In this document: positions 1-11,208 of the stretch, in pieces
Numbering within the stretch: position 1 is the first letter of the stretch
How the letters are laid out: each line of letters opens with the position of its first letter
From: Porphyra umbilicalis
Taxonomy: Eukaryota > Rhodophyta > Bangiophyceae > Bangiales > Bangiaceae
Direction: 5' to 3'
DNA length: 64,000 nucleotides
Assembly: GCA_002049455.2 (NCBI GenBank)
Contig: KV918952.1
Span: forward strand, 1 to 64,000
Program-made: the position numbers and the translations under genes
The notes under the pieces: model-generated
The model's database searches: none
What the model saw: only the letters and a program-made list of their open reading frames with translations
Told to the model about the DNA's origin: nothing

Positions 1-989
1 CGATCGCCAGGGCGAGCAGGACCTTTCCCCTTGAGGGACGGCGGGTTGCAGGCGTGGTCGGCAAACGCATCCGCCGACGAACACAGAGTCAGGCAACGCG
101 GGCACTCTAGCCACGGGCGCGCGCCAGGCGGCACGATGAACGTCGTCGGTACACCCGACGAGCTCGACCCACGAGAGCCACCGACGTCGCTGGCGCCGCC
201 TGCGTCGCCAACGTCCCTCCGCACCGACCGACTGCCACACCCGTAGCGCACACTCCCGCTTCGCGACCGGATGCCCGCATCCCCGTCGCTGAAGCGCCTG
301 CGCTGTGATGCACGACCAGCGTCTCCACCGTCACAGGCCCGCTTGCCGGCATGCGCGGCACCACCAGCAACTCGAGTACCGCCGCCAGCGACGCCCGCGC
401 TGGGGCCAGCAGGAGGAGCCGAGACGGCGGCCGGACCACCACCGGTATCCGCAGCAGTGTGCAAGCGATGGCGACCGCCCGCGTTGTACACGTTGTTGCC
501 GTAAGTGTCGTAGTCGTCCTTGCCATTGCCGCAGTTCTGGTGACGGTCGTCTCGGTGCTGTACGCGCCCTCCTTCGACGCCGGCGTCCTTCTCCGCGGCC
601 TGCAGCAGGACCGCGAACTGGGCGTCCTCGTCCCCAGTGCGCCGCACCGCCGCCAGAGCTTCCCGAAGACGCGGGACGAGACGGGCGGTTTCTTCCAGCC
701 GCCCGGCTTCGCAAAGACGCTCGATGGCGCGGCGATGACGGGAACCATTCACGTGCATGAAGAGGCTCGAGGCCGCGTCATTTTGGGCCGCGCACAGGGG
801 GCACATCCAACGCGTCGTCCGGTCGGTGGACGCCGCGGGCGCATCGGTCGCGGCCTCAAGACGACGGTGCTTAGTGCCCCGCACGTGCTGCTCCCAAGTC
901 GCCCTCCCCGACAGCATCATGGCACAAAGATGGCACTCGACGAACCCACGCTGGTCAGGGAGAGGGTGGGAGGGAGGAGGGGAAGTCAT
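1..989 (-). CDS. U1-type zinc-finger protein, cassette copy 1 (3' end outside the window)
   Basis: The frame is open from an ATG at 989 down to the window edge, so the C-terminus is missing. Two C-x2-C-x12-H-x5-H fingers are visible: C19/C22/H35/H41 (ending HVRGTKHRR) and C63/C66/H79/H85 (ending HVNGSRHRR). This spacing and the H-x-x-G-x-x-H-R-R ending are typical of U1/matrin-type C2H2 fingers, which bind RNA or DNA. A basic, Gly/Ala/Arg-rich linker follows. A third Cys cluster (CPRCLTLCSSADAF...DHAC) lies near residue 305. The start is supported because it takes in the whole first finger; the copy at 29-30 kb lacks an in-frame ATG there. The nearest downstream gene on the same strand as transcription is outside the window. 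Function beyond nucleic-acid binding is unknown. Confidence 0.8.
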   Translation of the reverse strand, partial: MTSPPPSHPLPDQRGFVECHLCAMMLSGRATWEQHVRGTKHRRLEAATDAPAASTDRTTRWMCPLCAAQNDAASSLFMHVNGSRHRRAIERLCEAGRLEETARLVPRLREALAAVRRTGDEDAQFAVLLQAAEKDAGVEGGRVQHRDDRHQNCGNGKDDYDTYGNNVYNAGGRHRLHTAADTGGGPAAVSAPPAGPSAGVAGGGTRVAGGAAHAGKRACDGGDAGRASQRRRFSDGDAGIRSRSGSVRYGCGSRSVRRDVGDAGGASDVGGSRGSSSSGVPTTFIVPPGARPWLECPRCLTLCSSADAFADHACNPPSLKGKGPARPGD

Positions 990-1516
990 CTGAACGTTAC
1001 GGGAGGGCGACACGAGGGAGAGATGTGGGGAGCAGAGACGAAAGGCGCGGCGAGGGGATGAGCAACAACACCGCCAGCCGAGACGCACTGGCCACAAGCA
1101 ACAACACCGCCAGCCGAGACGCACTGGCCACGAGCAACAACACCGCCAGCCAAGACTCACTGGCCACAAGGCTGGGAGAATGGGCGAGGGACAACACCGC
1201 CGGCCTCGGCGGCAGAGTGGGACTCACGCCAGGTTCGAAATTAGTCAACTATACAATCATGTACTTGCATATATGTACTTATGCCGCTGTGTCCAATAGA
1301 ATGATAGGACATGTCATACGTTGGCGACTCTGCAACAATTTGAATCCATTCGAGTTGTTCGTGCATCCATCGCCGGCGGCAGCCCTCACCATCCACCATC
1401 CTCCCACGCCGTTTCCCTACGGCGCTCATGGCCGCATGCGACGGCCCCACGGAACGACCTCACGGCGTCCTTTACGCAGTACATGCGTGGCGATGCGCGG
1501 CGGCAATCGATTTTCA
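990..1516. promoter_or_regulatory. Conserved upstream region of the zinc-finger gene
   Basis: No gene is seen. Positions about 1206-1420 match 30243-30450 closely, including an AT-rich stretch (tatacaatca, cttgcatatatgtac) that stands out in this GC-rich DNA. It lies directly upstream of the minus-strand zinc-finger gene in both cassette copies, so it may hold its promoter. That role is inferred only from position and conservation. Confidence 0.4.
1061..1168. repeat. 36-bp tandem repeat, three copies
   Basis: The unit begins agcaacaacaccgccagccg and recurs at 1061, 1097 and 1133, exactly 36 bp apart, with a partial fourth copy near 1190. The matching region of copy 2 (about 30108-30160) has diverged remnants. 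Confidence 0.85.
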
Positions 1517-4308
1517 AGCGGCAGCAGACGTGCGCGGGTTGAGACACGGGCAAACAGGGGGGGAACGCGCGGCGTTGGCTGTGTTTTGAGCAGTACGCGG
1601 TGCTGGACGGCGGACGGCGGCGCGCGTGGCGGCGCCGGCATGCGTGTGTGGGTGGAGACACGGGAGAACAGGGGGGGGACGCGCGGCGTTGGCTGTGTTT
1701 CGAGCCGTACGCGGTGGTGGACGGCGGGCGGCGGTGCGCGTGGCAGCGGCGGCAGACGTGCGCGGGTTAAGACACCGGCGAACGGGGGGGGGACGCGCGG
1801 CGTTGGCTGTGTTTCAAGCCGTACGCCGTGGTGGACGGCGGGTGGTGGTGCGCGTGGCAGCGGCGGCAGACGTGCGCGGGTTGAGTCACGGGCAAACAGG
1901 GGGGGGACGCGCGGCGTTGGCTGTGTTTTGAGCCGTACGCGGTGCTGGACGGCGGACGGCGGCGCGCGTGGCCGCGCCGACATGCGTGAGTGGGTGAAGA
2001 CACGGGAGAACAGGGGGCGGACGCGCGGCGTTGGCTGTGTTTCGAGCCGTACGCGGTGATGGACGGCGGGCGGCGGTGCGCGTGGCGGCGCCGGCATACG
2101 TGTGTGGGTGGAGACACGGGAGAACAGGGGGGGGACGCGCGGCGTTGGCTGTGTTTCGAGCAGTACGTGGTGGTGGACGGCGGACGGTGGCGCGCGTGGC
2201 GGCGGCGGCAGACGTGCGCGGGTTAAGACACCGGCGAACGGGGGGGGGACGCGCGGCGTTGGCTGTGTTTCAAGCCGTACGCGGTGCTGGACGGCGGGCG
2301 GCGGCGCGCGTGGCAGCGGCGGCAGACGTGCGCGGGTTGAGACACGGGCAAACAGGGGGGGGACGCGCGGCGTTGGCTGTGTTTCAAGCCGTACGGGGTG
2401 GAGGACGGCGGACGGCGGCGCGCGTGGCGGCGCTGGCATGCGTGTGTGGGTGGAGACACGGGAGAACAGGGGGGGGACGCGCGGCGTTGGCTGTGTTTCG
2501 AGCAGTACGCGGTGGTGGACGGCGGACGGCGGCGCGCGTGGCGGCGGCGGCAGACGTGCGCGGGTTAAGACACCGGCGAACGGGGGGGGGGACGCGCGGC
2601 GCTGGCTGTGTTTCAAGCCGTACGCGGTGGTGGACGGCGTGCGGCGGCGCGCGTAGCAGCGGCGGCAGACGTGTGCGGGTTCAGTTACGGGCTAACAGGG
2701 GGGGACGCGCGGCGTTGGCTGTGTTTCGAGCAGTACGCGGTGGTGGACGGCGGACGGCGGCGCGCGTGGCGGCGCCGGCATGCGTGAGTGGGTGAAGACA
2801 CGGGAGAACAGGGGGCGGACGCGCGGCGTTGGCTGTGTTTCGACCCGTACGCGGTGGTGCACGGCGGGCGGCGGTGCGCGTGGCGGCGCCGGCATGCGTG
2901 TGTGGGTGGAGACACGGGAGAACAGGGGGGGAGGCGCGGCGTTGGCTGTGCTTCGAGCAGTACGCGGTGGTGGACGGCGGACGGTGGCGCGCGTGGCGGC
3001 GGCGGCAGACGCGCGCGGGTTAAGACACCGGCGAACGGGGGGGGGACGCGCGGCGTTGGCTGTGTTTCAAGCCGTACGCGGTGGTGGACGGCGGGCGGTG
3101 GTGCGCGTGGCAGCGGCGGCAGACGTGCGCGGGTTAAGACACCGGCGAACGGGGGGGGGACGCGCGGCGTTGGCTGTGTTATGAGCAGTCCGCGGTGCTG
3201 GACGGCGGACGGCGGCGCGCGTAACGGCGCCGGCAATTGTGAGTGGGTGAAGACACGGGAAAACAGGGGGGGGACGCGCGGCGTTGGCTGTGTTTCAAGC
3301 CGTACGCGGTGGTGGACGGCGGGCGGCGGTGCGCGTGGCATCGGCGGCAGACGTGCGCGGGTTGAGACACGAGCAAACAGTGGGGGGACGAGCGGCGTTG
3401 GCCGTGTTTTGAGCAGTACGCGGTGCTGGACGGCGGGCGGCGGCGCGTGTGGCAGCGGCGGCAGACGTGCGCGGGTTGAGACACGGGCAAACAGGGTGGG
3501 GACGCGCGGCGTTGGCTGAGTTTCAAGCCGTACGGGGTGGTGGACGGCGGACGGCGGCGCGCGTGGCGGCGCTGGCATGCGTGTGTGGGTGGAGACACGG
3601 GAGAACAGGGGGGGGACGCGCGGCGTTGGCTGTGTTTCGAGCAGTACGCGGTGATGGACGGCGGGCGGCGGCGCGCGTGGCGGCGCCGGCATGCGTGTGT
3701 GGGTGGAGACACGGGAGAACAGGGGGGGGACGCGCGGCGTTGGCTCTGTTTCGAGCAGTACGCGGTGGTGGACGGCGGACGATGGCTCGCGTGGCGGCGG
3801 CGGCAGACGTGCGCGGGTTAAGACACCGGCGAACGGGGGGGGGACGCGCGGCGTTGGCTGCGTTTCAAGCCGTACGCGGTGGTGGACGGCGGGCGGCGGT
3901 GCGCGTGGCAGCGGCGGCAGACGTGCGCGGGTTAAGACACGGGCAAACAGGGGGGGGACGCGCGGCGTTGGCTGTGTTTTGAGCAGTACGCGGAGCTGGA
4001 CGGCGGGCGGCGGCGCGCGTGGCAGCGGCGGCAGACGTGCGCGGGTTGAGACACGGGCAAACAGGGGGGGGACGCGCGGCGTTGGCTGTGTTTCAAGCCG
4101 TACGGGGTGGTGGACGGCGGGCGGCGGCGCGCGTGGCGGCGCCGGCATGCGTGTGTGGGTGGAGACACGGGAGAACAGGGGGGGGACGCGCGGCGTTGGC
4201 TGTGTTTCGAGCAGTACGCGGTGGTGGACGGCGGACGGCGGCGCGCGTGGCGGCGGCAGCATGCGTTCGCGGGTTGAGACACGGGCTAACGGGTGGGGGA
4301 CGCGCTCC
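1517..4308. repeat. Minisatellite, 114-bp unit, about 24 copies
   Basis: The motif gcgcggcgttggctgtgttt recurs at 1681, 1795, 1909, 2023 and 2137, exactly 114 bp apart, and continues to about 4300. At least three variants differ at the part reading gacacgggagaacagg, gacaccggcgaacggg or gacacgggcaaacagg, giving a higher-order pattern. Because 114 is divisible by 3, several frames on both strands stay open for hundreds of codons; these are repeat artefacts with no recognisable domain. It lies between the zinc-finger and E(z)-like genes. Confidence 0.93.
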
Positions 4309-4593
4309 GGCAGTTCTTTTCCTGGTGTTCATGTTTGTCGGCTCCCTGTTCCAGCGCGGCAAGGGCACCCGGCAGTTGACCATGTGTTTACCGGTGTGGT
4401 GGGCGGAGTATGATGCGGCGGCGGCTGGGCGGCGTCGCGGTTGATGAGTAGCGTACAGGGTTGGTCGACGGCGCGTGAGGCCGCTGTGGCAGACTTTGGG
4501 GGTTCGGGGTGGTGGAAGGGGTGCTCCAGCGCCGGCAGATGACGAGAGGGCTACTGATTCCACGAGCAAAGGCGCTCTTCAGAATCGTAAAAG
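4309..4593. other. Spacer at the 3' side of the copy-1 E(z)-like gene
   Basis: This is unique sequence between the minisatellite and the stop codon of the E(z)-like frame. No gene or clear signal is seen, and it does not obviously match the equivalent spacer of copy 2. Confidence 0.5.
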
Positions 4594-7500
4594 TCACTCA
4601 CGCCACCCGTCCTCCTCGTACCCATAGTCAAAGAACAGCTCCTCCCCAAGAGTCAAGTCGCGCAAGGCAAATAGCCCCACCCGTATGTACCCGCAGACGC
4701 TGAGCAACTTGGGCTGTAGGTTGGCATTCTTCCTGCTGTGGTTCACGTAACGCATCCGGCTGCCGACGCGACACGCATCGAGCACGACGACGCGAGTGAG
4801 GGTGTACAGATAACTGACGCCAAAGGAGTCGTAGACACGGCCCCTGGCGTGCGCGTCATCGTGCGGCACCATCTCCCCCACATACTCACCGACAAAATCA
4901 CCCTTGCACGCCCGCTCCGCAGCGAACACCCCGAAGCCGTGCGCTTCCGAGCGACCCAAAACCAGGCGCACTCGGAGGCCGACTTGCAGTTGCACATTTC
5001 TGCAGCGCCTGCTCCCGGCGACGCTGCCCGAAGCCGCGTCGTCCTCTTCAAGGACACCGACACCAGCAGCTGCCGGAGTGGCGGAGCACCCGCCGCTACT
5101 GTCGCCGGCGAGATGCACCCTGTCGATACCCGTGGACGGGTGCCAGTGCGCCCCGCATGACGAGCACGCGTCAGGATCACACTCGCGGTCGGCTGCGAAA
5201 CATGGACAGTCATCTGTCGCACACCGCCCAGGCGCAGCACACTCACACCACACACGGCGCGGGCATAGCCGAGACCCGGGGGCCGGAATGCTGGCAAGAG
5301 GCGGCGGTTCCGGCACGCAGGCGGGGTCTGCCGAAACCCACCGCAGGCGGGCGCAGCCGCAGTACTTCTCACAGGGGATGTCGGCGCGAACGCATCGGCA
5401 CACCCCCACCGTGCATCTGCCCTGGTGGAAGCAGGGAACAAGTCGACCGCTCGGCCGACGCCTTGACTGCTTGCGCCTGCTGCCGGCGAAGCCAACAATC
5501 CTTGCTGTCGGGGCAACTGGGCCGACGCCGCTTGTGAGAGACCCGACGATTCGCCTGGCCTGCTGGAACAGCCGTAAAAGTCCCACGCGTCTTTCAGCGG
5601 CGGGACGACCGCCGCGCAATCCTCGTCGGGCCACCCTTCGGCATCCGTGTACGCCGCCACACCGCGGCAAGTCTGCCCGGGCACAAACCGCGCCAGCCAG
5701 CACGTGTCTCGGCGACCGACGACGGCTCCGCCGAGGCGAAGCAACGTAACCCGTTCCTCAGTCCAGGCGCCCACGGCTGGCGCCACGTGCCCATCGTCAC
5801 CGGCGGGACGCAACACGTGAGAATGTCGGCAATCGCTGCACGTGCTGGCGGCGACCGCGATAGAGCGGTGCAAGGCGCTCGCGCTCCGACCGCGCCGCAC
5901 AGCCGCCTGCGTTGGCAACGAAGAGACGTCGCCGTCACTTGACTCCCCCGAGTCGCTGTCCGAATCCAGCGGAATAGAAGCCGCTGCTGCTGCTTCCCGG
6001 TCGTAGGGATTGTCGACGCCGTTTGGCAAACGGGAGGGGTCGGGAGGAGGGCGTACAGGGCGAGGAGGAGGCGGGGCCGAGAGCGGATGAAGAGAATTAG
6101 TGGAGTGGAGCCGGCATGCGTAGCGCAAGAAAACGCGACAGAGCAATCGAGACAACGTGTCACTCCCAAGTGTGGATGCTTCCATCGCTTGGTGGGCGCC
6201 ACTGCCGGCTTCCTCTCCGGCCGCTGCGACGGCCTCTGGCCCAACGATTGGCAAGGCATTGCCAGTACGTTCTTGCGCACAAGCGACCGCGTCCGACGAC
6301 CGCAACTCAGCACCTAGAGCTCGCAATGCATGCAAATCTGCTCTTGTCCAGTCGTCCACCTCCAGCTCCGCAGCGACCCGGAGGGCCTGCCGAACAGCCC
6401 ACCGGCGACTCGCTGCAGGCAACCCGGCGGCCGCCACATCGACATGAGCGTCGGCAGTGACCCGAGCAATCGACCAGCGCGAAGGCGGCGACTCGACTCG
6501 TCCCAACCCTGCGGCAATTCGCCGCACGCCCTGAGACATGGACGACACCTTAACAGCGCCACTGCCGAGCACAAGGGCTAAGCTCGCGCCACCCGTAAGT
6601 CGCTCCACCGCTTGCCGACGCGCGATGCGAGCAGAGCGCTCCCACCTTAGTGCCGCGTTCTCGCGGGCCCTACGCTCAATGAGAGCCACGCACCGTGTCA
6701 CTGCAGCAGTGCTCCACCCAAGCGAGGCTGCAATAGCCGCCACGACAACCGGTCCCTGCCCAAACATCCCGACCGCAGCGCTCACTCCCGCACGAGCGGC
6801 ATGGCGCCGCATGCGTGCGGGTAGCCGGTAGTACTCCGCCCCGCGACGCTCCCCCTCGTCATCCGACGCATCGCTATCGTCGCTGTCATCCCGAAACGCC
6901 CATCTGTCCAGCAACGCCGCCGGCGCAGACTCAGCAAATGGGCCGGTTTTGTCCCGCATGAACGGCACGAACCGCCGCCCTGGTGCCTTCTCGACGCGCC
7001 TCCAGGAATGACGAACAGGGACGTAGAACGTGTGCGCCGGCAACTACTCCTCGCCCGAAAGTACCGTGACCCGCACGGAGCCAGGCGGGGGCAGCGAACA
7101 CCGATCACGAGGCCCGACCTCACTCTTCCAGCCGAAGCGCGTCCCCAACGAGGCCCGTCTGCTGCTACCGGCGTCACGACCGTCCCGCCCGCACCTACCG
7201 TGCGTCGACAGACGACGCAGCTTTGGAGGCGGCGGCCGCCCAGTGCTGCCGTCCTCGTTGATGCCAGACGTGACCGGGCACGCACACAGGCGGCCCAGAA
7301 CGTCATCTGGCGCGTGCCGCACGCCAGGCCCGCCTGAGCTGCCGACACGGCATCCGCTGCCCTCCTCCGCGATGTGCCCCTCGGATCCGACATGGCGAGT
7401 CATCCCCACCCCATTATTCATGAGCGCAGCCCCGCCGTCGAAAGATTGAGCTCCGACAGCGCTCGCAGCCGTCCCGGCCGCTCTCACGTCGTCCCGACAA

Positions 7501-7922
7501 TCACGCCACACACCACTCTCTCTACCGAGGGTGCGGGCGTGCACGCCGCGGCTGCCACCGCCAGCGCGGACTGGTGCCACCTCCAGAGTTGCCAACACCG
7601 GCGATGTGGATCCGGTGGGCACAAGCGCGTCGAAGACGCGACGTTGGCGCTGCACTGCGGCTCGGTTGACGCGGATCGCGACTTCCACATCCACGCGGCG
7701 ACTGCGTAACGTGTGGCGACGCGCGATGCGGACCACAAATCCATATGATGACTCGCCTTCCTCGCCCGCCTCGTCGACTCCATCAGCAACCTCTGCCAAC
7801 TCAGGCCAGTCCAACAGGTGATCAGTGTCCATGACGAGGGTCGAGGCCACCCTCGGCATTGGTGGAACGCCATCACACTGCTCGTGCAGCTCTGGCCAGT
7901 CGGGAAGGTGGTCGATGTCCAT
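4594..7922 (-). pseudogene. E(z): E(z)/EZH-type SET-domain methyltransferase, cassette copy 1, interrupted
   Basis: This is the homologue of the intact gene at 31978-35793. From the 5' end it has MDIDHLPDWPEL with a second, similar motif 30 residues on, an MCSS-like CRVFLRYACRLH, a SANT2-like segment (WTEERVTLLRLGG), a CXC region rich in C-x-C (CEKYCGCARLRW, CPCFAADRECDPD) and a SET domain with GVFAAERA, YVNHSRKNANLQPK and ELFFDYGYEEDGW. E(z) is the catalytic subunit of PRC2 and methylates histone H3 K27. Two breaks are seen: an in-frame TAG at 7044-7046 where copy 2 has Gln, and a one-base frame change near 5440, just before the CXC region. The CXC halves are joined by only about 25 residues here, against about 235 in copy 2. 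A truncated or SET-only product remains possible. The start at 7922 is the first ATG matching the copy-2 N-terminus. Confidence 0.8.
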
Positions 7923-8450
7923 GGCGAAGGGGCGACGGGCGATTGTTGTCCGCAATAGGGCGACGGCGGGGAAAGTCGGGCAACGAGAGCAGGACACACA
8001 GTCGCGCAAGCAACAGCTGCGCGCACGCACACGTACATGAGCATCAGCATGGCGCTCGCGAGCAACACGATGGCGCACGCGAGAAACGAGAAGGCGCCAA
8101 CCTACTTGGACCAAGCGCAGGGCCAACGAGTGACGGAACTGCGTCTAAGTACTGACATGCAACCTGTCAATGCTGCCACAGATCGCTTGAGGGCCTTCCC
8201 CTTTGGAATTACAACAGTTCGAATTTCTGTCGAGCATTTGAGGCGGGCTCGTGTGTTGCCGCGAGTTCTTGTCACCCCCTCTGCCGGGCATGGGTTGAAC
8301 ACACACACGCCCATTTCCTGTCATGGCAATGTCTCTGCCGCCGCCGCTGCTCGGCGTCCCAATCTTGGCGGACCAGGGTACCTAAGATAGATCCGCGCGG
8401 CTTTTCCGCGTGCGCCTTCATGCGGGCGCGCGGGCCCCACCAGTGGGTTA
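7923..8450. promoter_or_regulatory. Upstream region of copy-1 E(z)-like gene
   Basis: No gene is seen. Base composition is more balanced than in the flanks. A short stretch near 8165-8190 (tgtcaatgctgccaca) resembles 35997-36012 upstream of copy 2, so some promoter sequence may be shared. This is inference from position only. Confidence 0.3.
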
Positions 8451-11050
8451 GTTGAGGGAGCAGCGACGGCGGCTGTAGCAGCGGCGGTGGCGGCATCTGT
8501 GGCGGCTGTAGCAGCGGCGGCTGCAGCAGCGGCGGCTGCAGCAGCGGCGGCTGCAGCAGCGGCGGCTGCAGCAGCGGCGGCTGCAGCAGCGGCAGCTGCA
8601 GCAGCGGCAGTGATGGCGGCGGCGGTGGCAGCGACGGTGGCGGCGGCGGCGGCGACTGCAGCAGCGGCGACGGGCGCGGCAGCGGCTGCGTTCGTGCCCC
8701 TGTTGGCGCCTCGGGCGGCTGTCGCCGCCACCTCGGACCGGTTGTGCGACGGAGGTCCTTCGAGCACGGTGTGTCGGCCGAACGACGGTGCCGGCGCCCC
8801 GTCTTGGCAAGGCGCCACCCTTTCGACCACCCCCCCCCCCCCCGCCCGTTCCAAACCCCTCGGCCCCCGCAGGAGGTTCATCGTCGTGAGACGACCGTGT
8901 GGGCCTCGGTTTGGGCGTTCGGGCGGTGGGGGGCGGCGGCTCTCGCGGCCGCTGGCGCCGCACGGGCGACGTCGGTGGGGGGCGGCGGCTCTCGCGGCCG
9001 CTGGCGCCGCACGGGCGACGTCGGTGGGGGGCGGCGGCTCTCGCGGCCGCTGGGGCTGTACGGGCGACGGCGGTGGGGGGCGGCGGCTCTCGCGGCCGCT
9101 GGGGCTGCACGGGCGACGGCGGTGGCGGGCGGCGGCTCTCGCGGCCGCTGGGGCTGTGCGGGGGACGACGGTGGGGGGTGGCGGCTCTCGCGGCGGCTGG
9201 CGCCGCCGCGGCAGCGGCGGGGGGAGCGGCGGCACCGTCGGAGCCGGCGCGGCTGCGCCAACGCCGGCAGTTTTGGCGCGCCCGGCGCCAACGACAACCG
9301 ACGCCGTGCGTGGAAACACCGCGGCGGTCGGTGCCGGCAGCTGGGCGCCGCTCTCCCGCCCCCCCCTCCCCCCCCCCCACCCCCTGACCTCCCCCCCCCT
9401 TTTCGGCGGCCGCGCACGCCGGTGGCGGCGTGGCTTGCCCAAGCCGTTCCGCGGCAGCCACAGGGGTGGAGTGCGGCGGGCGGCGGCGGCCGCGAACAAG
9501 GTGACCGGGGGCCACCGAGGCGCCGGCCAGGGACCAGGTGGTGCCGCTCACCGACGGCCGCGACGGCGCTGGTCAACTGTCCGGCTGCGGCGCGGCCGCG
9601 CGACCTGCGATGGTTGCGACGCTGTCAGCGCCGTCCGGCTTCTCGGCCACGCCCGCCCAATTTAGCTGCTGCGGAACCCCTCGTGGCGGTGTGGCCAGCG
9701 GCGACAGAGCCCGGTGCTGCCAGTCCCAGCCTCGCCACCGTCGTTGCGCTGGCCGGCGGCGCCGCTGTGGTCGGCACCACCGTTGTGTCTGGAGCGCCCG
9801 GCGGCATCGCGGACGACCGTAGCCCCTGGCCGGCGGCGGCGGCGGCAGCGGCGCTTCCACCGTGTGCCGCCGGTGTCTTTGCCGCCGACGCTGTGCCCGC
9901 CGGCGCTGGGCCCCCCGTTTCGGCGACGCCGCTGCCGGCGCCGTGCTCGGCGGCCCAGCGTCACGGCGGACGGGGCCGGCGGCGGCGGCATACGCACCTC
10001 GCCACTGCCTTCGCCGCCGCCGCCGCCGCGATCGACTCGTCCGCGGCCGACGGCGGCGACAAACTCACCTCGCCACTGCCGTCGCCGCCGCCGCCATCCA
10101 TTTGCCCGTCGGCTCCACGGAGGCGCAGACGGGCAATAGGGGGGGGGGGTACGACAAGGTGCGGGAGCAGGACGTGGCCGCTGATTTGGTGACGCGCGAG
10201 CTCGGGTGCGTGGTCGTCGGCGGCGGCTGACGCTCTTTGCCACTGCCGTCGCCGCCGCCGCCGCCGCCATCGACTCAAAGGCGCAGACGGGCACGAGGGG
10301 GGGGGGGGACGACAGAGCGCGGGAGCAGGACGTGGCCGCTGACTTGGTGACGCGCGCGCTCGGGTGCGTGGTCGTCGGCGACGGCAGACGCACCTCGCCA
10401 CTGCTGTCGCCGCCGCCGCCGCCGCCATCGACTCGTCCGCGGCTGTCGGAAGCGGCAAACGCACGGCGCCACCGGCGTCGCCGGCCTCGGCCGCCGCCAT
10501 CGATTCGACCGTCGGCGCCACGGAGACGCAGACGGACAAGAGGGGAGGGGCGTTACAACGCGGCGGGGGAGCAGAACGTGGCGGCTGCATTGGCGACACG
10601 CGCGCTCGGGTGCGCCGCCGTCGGCGGCGGCAGAGGAACGTCGCTACCGCCGCCATCGTCCAGTCCGTGGGCGCCGCGGAGGCGCAGACGGACACGACGG
10701 GGGGGGGGTATAACGCGGCGGGGGAGCGGGACGTGGCTGCTGCGTTAACGAAACGCGTGCGTTGGCGACACGCGTGCTCGGGTGCGTGGCGGTCGGCGGC
10801 GTCAGACGCACCTCGCCACTGCCGTCGCCGCCGCCGACGCTGCCATCAAATCGTCTGCGGCCGTCGCCATCGACTCGTCCGCGGCCGTCGCCATCGACTC
10901 GTCCGTCGGCGTCACGGAGGCGCAGACGGACAAGAGGGGGAGGGGGGTTCAACAGGGCGGGGTAGAAGGGCGTGGCTGCTGCGTTGGCGACACGCGCACT
11001 CCGGTCCGTCGCCGTCGGCGGCGGCATAGGCACCTCTATCGACTCGTCGA
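8451..11050. repeat. GCC-rich satellite block, cassette copy 1
   Basis: Several nested arrays are present. A 15-bp unit (gcagcagcggcggct) spans about 8511-8612. A 49-bp unit containing ggcggctctcgcggccgctg recurs at 8941, 8990, 9039, 9088, 9137 and 9186. From about 10150 an interspersed unit beginning acgtggc[ct]gctg and including gcgcgctcgggtgcg recurs every 156-244 bp. The poly-Ala/Arg/Pro frames here are artefacts of triplet-rich DNA. The segments at 8700-8830 and 9250-9800 are conserved in copy 2. Confidence 0.85.
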
Positions 11051-11208
11051 TGGCCGCCACGTTGGAAGAGATGGCACTGCTGAACAAAGTGAAGGAGGGG
11101 ATACCGTAAAAAACAAGTGCCAACGAAACAACAAGCCAATAGCCCTCCCCGTCAGCGGGCCTCAAGCGCGCCCCCGTTTTTCTTCTCTCACACTCACGCC
11201 ACTCTCGC
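11051..11208. other. Conserved 3' flank of gene (c), copy 1
   Basis: The block containing ccgccacgttggaagagatgg and gataccgtaaaaaacaagtg is shared with about 40205-40285. Here it follows the stop codon of the Cys/His-RG gene; in copy 2 it lies within the longer reading frame. Confidence 0.5.

Noticed and set aside
1426-4262. Open frames of 300-525 codons on both strands within the minisatellite
   Set aside because: The repeat unit is 114 bp, a multiple of three, so open frames arise automatically in several phases. The products are periodic, of odd composition, and match nothing.
1517-4308. CRISPR-like array
   Set aside because: The whole 114-bp unit repeats without unique spacers, and the DNA is clearly eukaryotic. 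It is an ordinary minisatellite.
8321-10192. Poly-Ala/Arg/Pro reading frames of up to 480 codons in the GCC-rich block
   Set aside because: They overlap on both strands and simply translate 15-bp and 49-bp repeats. The homologous block in copy 2 does not keep the same frames.
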